The position numbers and the translations under genes are program-made. Below the pieces are notes generated by a model that saw only the letters and a program-made list of their open reading frames with translations, was not told the DNA's origin and made no database searches. From contig DATJYK010000162.1 in NCBI GenBank assembly GCA_035578005.1, positions 9,515 through 73,514 on the forward strand: a stretch of DNA of 64,000 bases, read 5' to 3'. This document shows, one piece after another, positions 17,147-23,846 of the stretch. This stretch comes from Gp13-AA77 sp035578005 (lineage in GTDB: Bacteria > Acidobacteriota > Terriglobia > UBA7540). Within the stretch, counting starts at the first letter, position 1; each line of letters opens with the position of its first letter.

Positions 17147-18214
17147 ATGATGTCCCCGTCCAGCAGTTGTCTCCGGAAGCAGCTCTCTCCGTTGTTCTGG
17201 TTCGCGGCCTGCCTCCTTGCTGCCAATTCTGTCTCCGCCCAACGAAGAGCCACGCCCGAGCAAGCCGGGTCACCGGAAGAGATGGTGACGCTCGGCGGCT
17301 GGGTGCGCGCTGATTACAGCCAGGGAATTCCTGCGGGCGTCACGGTCCACTTGGAAACAGCCGAAGGCATGGCGGCCGGCCAACAACCGGTGAACAGCGG
17401 AGGCTACTTCGAATTCGTCGGTCTCGAGCGCGCCAAGTATCGGCTCACCATCTCCGCCCCGGGGTTTCAGGTCTACGAGCAGAACGTGGATCTCCGGAGC
17501 GTCGGGAATCGGCTGAATATCACCGTACAGCTCTCACCCGTCGGCAGGTCGAAATCCGTGCTGCCGCCTGCGGCGCCCTCGTTCACTGACAACAACGCCT
17601 CTCGAAAGGCGCGAAAGGAGTATGAAGACGGCGATCGTGCGCTTCAGCAGAATAGGCTCTCCCAGGCCCAGTCCCACCTGGAAAGATCTGTGAATGAGTA
17701 CCCGTGTTACGCGCGAGCTCAGGCCGCGCTCGCGGTTGCGCTCAGCAAACAGCGGCAGTTGCCGGCTGCTGAATCCGCCCTGAAGAAGGCTCTGCAATGC
17801 GACCCCGACTATCTGGATGCTTACACGGAACTGGGGCAGCTTTACTACGACGAAAACCGGTACCCGGAGAGCGCCGCGATTCTTCAGCAGGGCGTGCGCC
17901 GCTCGCCCGGATCGTGGCAGTTTCACTACCAGTTAGGCGCCGCGAACTATCGCTTGCGCGAGTACGCCACGGCTGAGCAGGAGTACCTCAAGGCGCAATC
18001 GCTCAGCTCATCGGTCCCGGCCGAGATTCATGTCAAGCTGGCGGATGTTTACTTAAAGCAGAACGCGCTTGAGAAGGCCTACTCCGAAATGCAGGCGTAT
18101 TTGCGCGAAGAGCCCAGCGGTCCTCTTGCCGCGGAACTAAGGGGCGTGATGCGGCGCATGGAGTCCGATCATGTCGTCGAGACAGCGCCTCCCTCAAAGC
18201 CTCCGTCACGATGA
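17147..18214 (+). CDS. Secreted carboxypeptidase-regulatory / TPR protein
   Basis: 355 residues from the ATG at 17147 (MMSPSSSCLRKQ). Signal peptide to about SVSAQ, then a transthyretin-like carboxypeptidase-regulatory domain (LGGWVRADYSQGIPAGVTVHLET ... GGYFEFVGLERAKYRLTISAPGF, about 45-130). Five or so TPR repeats follow (about 165-330: DRALQQNRLSQAQSHLERSV, AALAVALSKQRQLPAAESAL, TELGQLYYDENRYPESAAIL, LGAANYRLREYATAEQEYL). Such proteins often sit beside Oar-like receptors in acidobacteria, as here, 145 bp downstream. Probably a periplasmic scaffold or interaction partner; no enzyme motif is visible. Confidence 0.75.
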   Translation: MMSPSSSCLRKQLSPLFWFAACLLAANSVSAQRRATPEQAGSPEEMVTLGGWVRADYSQGIPAGVTVHLETAEGMAAGQQPVNSGGYFEFVGLERAKYRLTISAPGFQVYEQNVDLRSVGNRLNITVQLSPVGRSKSVLPPAAPSFTDNNASRKARKEYEDGDRALQQNRLSQAQSHLERSVNEYPCYARAQAALAVALSKQRQLPAAESALKKALQCDPDYLDAYTELGQLYYDENRYPESAAILQQGVRRSPGSWQFHYQLGAANYRLREYATAEQEYLKAQSLSSSVPAEIHVKLADVYLKQNALEKAYSEMQAYLREEPSGPLAAELRGVMRRMESDHVVETAPPSKPPSR

Positions 18215-18244
18215 CGCCGCGAGATCAAGTGTGACGAGCTACTG

Positions 18245-18273
18245 CTGACAATCAGGTAATCATGCGCTATATA
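18245..18273 (+). promoter_or_regulatory. Promoter for tRNA-Leu
   Basis: CTGACA (18245-18250) and TATATA (18268-18273) are spaced by 17 bp, about 40 bp ahead of the tRNA. TCAGGT (18252-18257) and ACCTGA (18279-18284) form an inverted pair around the -10 box. Confidence 0.6.
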
Positions 18274-18313
18274 AGTGGACCTGAGGCATCGGGTAAGATG
18301 GAGATGTCGAAAC

Positions 18314-18395
18314 GCGAAAGTGGCGGAATTGGCAGACGCGCCAGACTTAGGATCTGGTCCCGCAAGGGGTGGGGGTTCGAGTCCCCCCTTTCGCA
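18314..18395 (+). tRNA. tRNA-Leu (anticodon UAG)
   Basis: Acceptor GCGAAAG (18314-18320) pairs with CTTTCGC (18388-18394), with discriminator A at 18395. The anticodon stem CCAGA/TCTGG holds loop CTTAGGA with anticodon TAG at 18348-18350. A long variable arm (TCCCGCAAGGGGT) and TTCGAGTCC in the T loop confirm a class II leucine tRNA. CCA is not encoded. Confidence 0.95.
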
Positions 18396-18938
18396 CACAC
18401 GTTCTTTTGAATGAGCTCCCGCCTACGGCGACCTGACGGCCGATTCGCACAGCGACCCCTGGGATTTTGCTTGGGTGTTCGCCGGATCACTTCTTTGGGG
18501 AAGTCATGCACCAAGGTATCGCGGTCGGGTCCGAGTTGAACAGGTTCAGCAGGGCTTGGACGATCTTCGTGGGTCCTCCCGGATAAGCGGGATGGACGCC
18601 GTCGGATGTCAGATCCTAGCAGCTTCAACAAGCGCCTTCGTTTCTCGTGAGGAGACGGTTTGCCCAGTAGTCGAAACAGGCAAGCTCTAGGCTAGCGGGA
18701 TGATGAAAAACCCGATTCATGTCATTTCGAGCGAAGCGAGAAATCTCGTAAGTCTTCTCTTTTCAAAGCGAGATTTCTCGCTTCGCTCGAAATGACATGA
18801 ATCGTACGCCGTTTTTCATCACGCTGTTAGATTAGGGAAAATGGTATGAAGGTTTTGAGTGATAGATTCAAGCGAAGACTACATGTAGCGTAGTTATGTA
18901 GCCTCAGAGCCATCTTTCAGTCCGGCCGCTCGTCCTCG
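18396..18938. other. Intergenic region with large hairpin
   Basis: No gene is supported in 18396-18696. The hairpin at 18697-18825 follows, then a TGTAGCCTC motif (18894-18902). Confidence 0.5.
18697..18825. repeat. Large GAGCGAAGCGA hairpin, full copy
   Basis: Perfect 35-bp arms (18714-18748 and 18769-18803) surround a 20-bp loop. The stem resumes outside after a short mismatch with TGATGAAAAAC (18701-18711) and GTTTTTCATCA (18811-18821). A deleted half-copy with the same outer flank (GTACGCCGTTTCTCATCACGCT) is at 57533-57582. Confidence 0.85.
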
Positions 18939-20297
18939 TCACACGCCTACTCCGCGCCGCGGACGCTCGCGGCGCGTCCAGGTGTTGTCCTGAACCGGCT
19001 CGCCCTCGAACTCCACGGCAATCGTGGTGGCGGGTTGCTCGGGAGCCAGTTCGGGCAGTCCGGTCAACTGCAGCCGGAACTCCGTCTGCTTGAATTCCAC
19101 GGGTTGGCCGGTGGTAAAGAACTTGGCCGAGGTCGCCTTCGTTTTCAATCCGCCCACGGCCACCGTGCTGCCCGGCCAGTTGTGCACATGAACGTAGAGT
19201 GTGTTTCCCTTGCGCGTAAATCCCGCCATCACGGAGCTGCGCACTTGCGAACGTTCGGCCTCATAAATCGTGGGGCCGTGATCGTCCATCCATTCGCCCA
19301 CGGCCGAGAGCCTCTCCACCGATTCCATAGGAATAGAGCCGTCACCCTTGGGGCCGATGTTGAGCAAATAGTTGCCGCCGCCTTGCGCGCACTCGATGAC
19401 ATTGTTCACCAGCGTCTTGGCACTCTTCCAATCGTCGTCGGCGCGCTGGTAGCCCCAACTATCATTCATGGTCATGCAGCTTTCCCAGGCGCGCCCTTCC
19501 TTGGAGGCGCTGATGTGCTGTTCCGGCGTGGAAAAATCCCCGGGCAGGCCGTTGCGGTTGTTGACGATAATGTCCGGCTGCAGCTTGAACACCATGGCGT
19601 TCATCTTTTCGGATTCCCAGCCCTTCGCGTCCAGCGGCCAAGCGACGTCGTACCAAAGCACGTCGATCTTGCCGTAATTGCTCATCAGCTCGCGAATGAG
19701 GCCGTGCGTGTATTCTACGAAGCGCTGGCGGGCGGCTTCGTCCGTGGCGCAGCGGGCGCCATCAGGATGGTGCCAATCCATCAGGGAATAGTAGAAACCC
19801 ACTCGCAGGCCTTCGCCCCGCGCCGCCTCGACGTATTCGGCAACCAGGTCGCGCCCTGGTCCCTGCTGGGCAGCGTTATAGTTGGTGAGTTTGGTGTCCC
19901 AATTGCAAAAGCCCTCGTGGTGCTTGGTGGTCATCACCATGTATTTCTGGCCGGCCTGTTTGGCAAGCCTGGCCCAGGCGCGGGCGGCGTTGGGCTTCGG
20001 CTTGAACTGCTTGGCCAATTGCTCATACTCGGCCACCGGAATGCCTTCTTCCTCCATCGCCCACTCGTGGTGGCCGTACACGCTGTAAAGGCCCCAGTGG
20101 ATGAACATCCCGAACTTGGCGGCGTGCCACCATTGCATGCGGCGCTGGCGGTCAGCGATCACCTCCTGGCTTTCCTGCGCCTCCGGTTCCTGGGCGCGCG
20201 AAGCAAAAGGCAGTAAAGCGCTCGCCGCCGTCGTTCCCGCGCCTACTCCCATCCAGCGGAGGTAGTCGCGTCTTGAAATGCCGCGCATTGGGGTCAT
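18939..20297 (-). CDS. Alpha-L-fucosidase, GH29
   Basis: 452 residues. A twin-arginine-type signal (SRRDYLRWMGVGAG, from about residue 8) precedes the GH29 barrel: KFGMFIHWGLYSVYGHHEW, TTKHHEGFCNWDT, then KIDVLWYDVAW with the likely nucleophile D217, and GGGNYLLNIGPKGDGSIP. It hydrolyses terminal alpha-L-fucosides, probably in the periplasm. A second GH29 gene and L-fuconate dehydratase lie at 32.5-35.3 kb. The last 11 residues (RRERPRRGVGV) are encoded by a GC-rich palindromic repeat (18955-18979) also present at 46007-46031, so the C-terminus seems to have been supplied by the repeat. A three-copy motif array lies 70-190 bp upstream. Confidence 0.92.
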   Translation of the reverse strand: MTPMRGISRRDYLRWMGVGAGTTAASALLPFASRAQEPEAQESQEVIADRQRRMQWWHAAKFGMFIHWGLYSVYGHHEWAMEEEGIPVAEYEQLAKQFKPKPNAARAWARLAKQAGQKYMVMTTKHHEGFCNWDTKLTNYNAAQQGPGRDLVAEYVEAARGEGLRVGFYYSLMDWHHPDGARCATDEAARQRFVEYTHGLIRELMSNYGKIDVLWYDVAWPLDAKGWESEKMNAMVFKLQPDIIVNNRNGLPGDFSTPEQHISASKEGRAWESCMTMNDSWGYQRADDDWKSAKTLVNNVIECAQGGGNYLLNIGPKGDGSIPMESVERLSAVGEWMDDHGPTIYEAERSQVRSSVMAGFTRKGNTLYVHVHNWPGSTVAVGGLKTKATSAKFFTTGQPVEFKQTEFRLQLTGLPELAPEQPATTIAVEFEGEPVQDNTWTRRERPRRGVGV

Positions 20298-20803
20298 GAG
20301 TTTCGGCTCCTAAGAAACGATCTGGTGAGTTGTAATCGATCCACGCAATCTCGTTAAGTACCTTATTTATCTATAACATTCCAGGATAGCCGAGCTAACT
20401 GGCTTTGTTTTCTATAACATTCCAGGGTATTCTCATTCGTCCCATTTTTCTCATTTCCGGTCCTTTAGAATCAACAACATTCCAGGATAGGCGAAAAAAA
20501 ATTTAAATTTTTTAGAATCCGCGCCTCGCTGGATCGCCGTAGATTCCAAAAATGGAAGGACCGTCCGCACAGCATGGAACTTCAGATTGCGGACCTCATT
20601 TTGGCGTCGTGGCATCGCAAGTTTCGACCGGAGCTGATTTACTCAATCGTTACCACACCTGGATCGTCAAGTCAAGCCTCAATCGATCTTGGTAATGGTC
20701 AATTTGAGGTAGCGCGGGTTCAGTCCACCATTGTAGTCGGGCCCTTTTGACCTTCTGATACTCTTTCTAACGGCGGCGACATGCGGGATAAGCCCGCCGC
20801 TAC
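20298..20803. other. Intergenic region with three-copy motif array
   Basis: AACATTCCAGG occurs at 20375-20385, 20416-20426 and 20476-20486, each next to a degenerate TTTGTTTTCTATAAC-like stretch. In the direction of the downstream fucosidase the unit reads CCTGGAATGTTATAGA then AAACAAAG. 20521-20770 contains nothing recognisable except a GGCGG...CCGCC hairpin near 20772-20800. Confidence 0.6.
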
Positions 20804-22816
20804 TCAATTGCTACCAAGTGCACTTGGGTTGCTCAGCGCCGCGTCCCGATCCGATACAGGCGCCGCTTCCGCCGGCTTGCGCTTTTCATCCGTCCGTACG
20901 TTGAAGAGCCGAAAATCAGAATACTCATGCACGTTGCGGAAGCTCTTACCGTGCCAGTCGATCGTCACCACCACGCGCCGCGGCAACCAAAAGCTTGAAG
21001 GCGCTCCGGCGAAGCGCACCTGGCCATAGTCGATTTCGGTGCTTTGTGAGTTCAGGCGGACTTCCCGCGCCGGCTTCAGCAGGTCCGTCCGCAGGCGCAG
21101 GATGTCGTTCGTCTCGCAATCAATCCATGCCAGTCCTTGAACGAGGATCAGCGCCGAGTCGCTGCCGGAATTGAAGCGCTCGAAGATGCGAGCGATCCTC
21201 GGCTTCTGCGCAAAGGCGACCACGAAGGCCGGACGCCCGTTCATCTCTTCGCGGCCCAGATAACGGAAGTCAGAACCGTTTTGATACATGGGGTGGAAGA
21301 TCATGTCGGCCGAGGCAAATCCCGAGGTGATCATGAAACCGTCCTCGACTCCCCCCAGCTCGGCACGATCTCCGCGGAAGTCGGTCCGATACTCCTGGAC
21401 CTGCACACCCGCCTCTTGGGGCCTGGCCAGCATGAGGTACTGAAACTTCTGGTCCACCGAGCCCGACACCCTGCCTCCCGAGCGGAACATCTGCTGCTCG
21501 ATTCGCTCGAGCGAGGCGGTGTCAGCAAAATTCTGGAGCTGGGCCCGAACGTTCTCACCGACGGCCCGCAGAATTGAGGCGGCCGGATCCTGATTCGCTG
21601 CAGGCTCGATTCCGCGAAGCTCCGGGAAGGCCTTCACCAGCGACGGCAGGGATTCATCTAACACCGATTTTGCGCTGGCATAAGACTCAAGCTGGCGGCG
21701 ATCTTGGAGCTCGGCGTAAACTTTGCGGACGCCTTCAGGCATTTGCCGAACGTCGCGCCCCGCAAGATAGGCCTTCATGGCGTTATCGGCGGTCCCAACG
21801 TTTCCCGTTTCAGCCAGCGCCCTCGCTTCCAGGAGCCGAGCGTCAGGCGGAGAGCCTCCCTTGACCGCACGGCTGAGATAGCCATGGGCGACTTCAGGCT
21901 GCTGATCGAGAAGGAACGCCCGGCCCGATTCCTCCAGTACGAGAGGATCGTTGGGGGCGATGCGCAGCGCCTGCGAGAGCAAGGCCTCCGCCTGTCTCTG
22001 CCGATCCTTCCAGGTGTTGATCACACCCAAAACCAACAGCGGCTCGGGCCGTTGCGCCGCCGGCGGCGCCTGTGCCTGATTCTTTACAAGTTCGTCAAAC
22101 CGGCGGATGGAACTGTACAGGCTTCCCGCCTTCATCTCGGCCAAGCCCAACATCATTTGGCATTCCGCGCAATCCGGTTCACGCTTGAGCGCTTTACTGA
22201 GTGTGGATAAAGCCTTCAGCGCGTCACCCTGCGCCATGAGTTCGTCCACGCCACGAGCGTAGTCCTTCCGCGCCGAGCCTTTGGCGTTATTCAAGTCGGG
22301 AGGGCTGCTCAAGCGCGGCGCCACCCGTGAAACCAGGTCGGCCGCAGAGAGTTTATCAGGGTTCTTCTTCTGGGTCGGCAGGATGAGATCGATTTCCCGC
22401 ACTTCCGCGATCTTCTTGAATTCTGCCGATTCGCGGGCGTCATCATAGCCGGGCTTGCTGGCGACCACACTCACCGTCAGGGTGCGGTAGAGCGCCCCAT
22501 CGAGTTCTACCTGCGTGTGATACTCGCCTTGAAGGTCTGTCACGACGGTGGTGACTTTTTGCAGGCCGGCGTTCGGGTCAACCCGCACCCGCACTCCGGC
22601 TACCGGCTCACCGTCGAGAGCGGTTACTCTTCCATAGATTTGCCAGTCTACGAAAGTCCACCCTTCAAGGGGCGTACCGCTGGCACAAGGTGGGTTGGGG
22701 CATTGCGGCAAAAAGAGTTCCGGACCGCCCTGCGGCCACAGGAGTGCGGGAGCGATCAGAACGCCCAGGAGAGCCAGGACTAAGCCGTTCGTCGCTTGCC
22801 ATTTGCCACTCGTCAC
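20804..22816 (-). CDS. Secreted carboxypeptidase-regulatory / TPR / beta-domain protein
   Basis: 670 codons from a GTG. The start region is odd: the first 12 codons are 7-mer repeats (AAGTGAC, GAGTGGC, AAATGGC, AAGCGAC, GAACGGC) that supply the n-region of the signal peptide before LVLALLGVLIAPALL. After it: a carboxypeptidase-regulatory domain (IYGRVTALDGEPVAGVRVRV), a TPR region (about 200-350: ALKALSTLSKALKREPDCAECQMMLGLAEMKAGS), and a C-terminal domain of about 200 residues. That domain carries EYRTDFRGD, ITSGFASADMIFHP, FRYLGREEMNGRPAFVVAF, VQGLAWIDCETNDILRLRTDLL and YSDFRLFNV. The gene at 54535-56469 has the same order and the same C-terminal motifs, so they are paralogs. Exported; function unknown. 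Confidence 0.78.
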   Translation of the reverse strand: MTSGKWQATNGLVLALLGVLIAPALLWPQGGPELFLPQCPNPPCASGTPLEGWTFVDWQIYGRVTALDGEPVAGVRVRVDPNAGLQKVTTVVTDLQGEYHTQVELDGALYRTLTVSVVASKPGYDDARESAEFKKIAEVREIDLILPTQKKNPDKLSAADLVSRVAPRLSSPPDLNNAKGSARKDYARGVDELMAQGDALKALSTLSKALKREPDCAECQMMLGLAEMKAGSLYSSIRRFDELVKNQAQAPPAAQRPEPLLVLGVINTWKDRQRQAEALLSQALRIAPNDPLVLEESGRAFLLDQQPEVAHGYLSRAVKGGSPPDARLLEARALAETGNVGTADNAMKAYLAGRDVRQMPEGVRKVYAELQDRRQLESYASAKSVLDESLPSLVKAFPELRGIEPAANQDPAASILRAVGENVRAQLQNFADTASLERIEQQMFRSGGRVSGSVDQKFQYLMLARPQEAGVQVQEYRTDFRGDRAELGGVEDGFMITSGFASADMIFHPMYQNGSDFRYLGREEMNGRPAFVVAFAQKPRIARIFERFNSGSDSALILVQGLAWIDCETNDILRLRTDLLKPAREVRLNSQSTEIDYGQVRFAGAPSSFWLPRRVVVTIDWHGKSFRNVHEYSDFRLFNVRTDEKRKPAEAAPVSDRDAALSNPSALGSN

Positions 22817-22908
22817 TTGTCACTCGCGTCAGGCTAGCCCGGCTCCGTTGGATGACGGTTCGGTCTACCGAGAGTTACAGAATAGGGTAACGGCCACCCG
22901 GACGGCTC

Positions 22909-22951
22909 CGGCCCCCTCACTCCAGGCCCCTGTCCCCCAAGGGGGCGAGGG
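22909..22951. repeat. GGGTGAGGG/CCCCAAGGGGGCGAG palindromic repeat, copy 1
   Basis: CCCCCTCACTCCAGGCCCCTG runs into TCCCCCAAGGGGGCGAGG. Copies 2-4 are at 23098-23140, 23538-23590 and 23729-23788, all within 900 bp and all around the DUF559 gene. Confidence 0.75.
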
Positions 22952-23029
22952 GGGTAACGACACTTAACAACGGGCGAGGGGGGTAACGACACTCAACAAC
23001 GGGCGAGGCGGAGTAAGCGACATTTAACC
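22943..23029. repeat. 29-bp tandem repeat, three units
   Basis: Units at 22943-22971, 22972-23000 and 23001-23029 start GGGCGAGG and end with a TTAACAAC-like sequence. The first two differ at one base and the third is diverged. The first unit begins inside palindromic repeat copy 1. Confidence 0.85.
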
Positions 23030-23088
23030 AATTCACTTAGATTATTACCCTCTGCTCCGAGGGGGAGTGGCGATGCCAAACCGGTCGA

Positions 23089-23508
23089 CTACGATACTCC
23101 CCTCGCCCCCTTGGGGGAGAGGGGCCGGGGGTGAGGGGGCCGTCGCAGCTCACCTGCAGCATTCGGCAGCACCTTGGCCTGTTCCACCGCTCTGCGCACG
23201 AAAGCTTCCGGGTCCTGCAGGACCATTCCATTCGATACTCGCACGACCGTGTAGCCGGCCTGCTTAAAGGCGAGGTCGCGTTTCGCACCCCGCCGGGCCT
23301 GGCTCGGCTGCGCGTGAGCGCTGCCGTCCAACTCCACCACCAAGCCGCATTGTGGGCAGCAGAAGTCGGCGAACCATGGTCCCACGGGGTGCTGGCGTCG
23401 AAACTTGAGTCCACGCAGCCGCAACGGGCGCAGGAGGCGCCAAGCAATGCGCTCGGCCTCGGTCGCGCTTTGGCGCAGCTCGCGAGCTCTGGCGATCCGC
23501 TTGCGCAT
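23089..23508 (-). CDS. DUF559 endonuclease-like protein
   Basis: 139 residues. Starts MRKRIARARELRQSATEAERIAW; then LRLRGLKFRRQHPVGPWFADFCCPQCGLVVELDGSAH and KRDLAFKQAGYTVVRVSNGMVLQDPEAFV. This is the DUF559 fold (PD-(D/E)xK/Vsr-like), with the D of FADF, the E-x-D of VELDG and the downstream V-R-V strand. Catalytic activity has not been shown for most members. The last 20 or so residues (PPHPRPLSPKGARG) are encoded by palindromic repeat copy 2 (23098-23140), and copies 3 and 4 lie just upstream. The gene is thus embedded in its repeats, hinting at a mobile unit. Confidence 0.85.
   Translation of the reverse strand: MRKRIARARELRQSATEAERIAWRLLRPLRLRGLKFRRQHPVGPWFADFCCPQCGLVVELDGSAHAQPSQARRGAKRDLAFKQAGYTVVRVSNGMVLQDPEAFVRRAVEQAKVLPNAAGELRRPPHPRPLSPKGARGVS
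23098..23140. repeat. GGGTGAGGG palindromic repeat, copy 2 (in DUF559 3' end)
   Basis: CCCTCGCCCCCTTGGGGGAG continues into AGGGGCCGGGGGTGAGGGGG. The DUF559 reading frame runs through it and stops just after it. Confidence 0.75.
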
Positions 23509-23846
23509 TGAGGCTTGGGTTCTCCGTCACTTGGCCAAGCACCCCCTCACCCGGCGCTTCGCGCCACCCTCTCCCCCAAGGGGGCGAGGGTCTCACTCTT
23601 TGGTGGCGAGGGTCTCACTCTTTGGTGGTGAGTTCAATTCCCGGTGGTGACTCCGAGCGGTGACTTCCAGTGGTGATTCTCGGCGGCAATACAAATTGTC
23701 GCCGATGACAGTCGCGAATTACCTGTGTTGACCCTCGCCCCTTGGGGGAGAGGGTGGCGCGAAGCGCCGGGTGAGGGCGTAGCACCGATCAGTTGTGCGA
23801 GACCGCCCGCAGCGCCTCCGTCATCCCTGTGGTGAAACGCCCTCAC
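23509..23846. other. Repeat-filled gap between DUF559 gene and receptor
   Basis: Palindromic repeat copy 3 (23538-23590) and copy 4 (23729-23788) are inverted relative to each other; both contain GGCGCTTCGCGCC-type inner loops. Between them a 22-bp unit GTCTCACTCTTTGGTGGYGA is tandemly repeated (23592-23636), followed by degenerate GGTGGTGACT/GCGGTGACT/GTGGTGATT units. No gene. Confidence 0.7.

Noticed and set aside
18347..18631. Minus-strand frames over tRNA-Leu (94 codons, and 93 codons at 18169-18450)
   Set aside because: They read through the tRNA gene on the opposite strand (GGLEPP/GGTRTPTPCGTRS-like peptides are typical tRNA antisense artefacts).
19035..20216. 393-codon plus-strand open frame opposite the fucosidase
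   Set aside because: Lies entirely within the GH29 gene on the other strand and shows no family features.
22943..23029. Tandem repeat considered as a CRISPR array
   Set aside because: Units are directly adjacent with no spacers, and no cas gene lies nearby.
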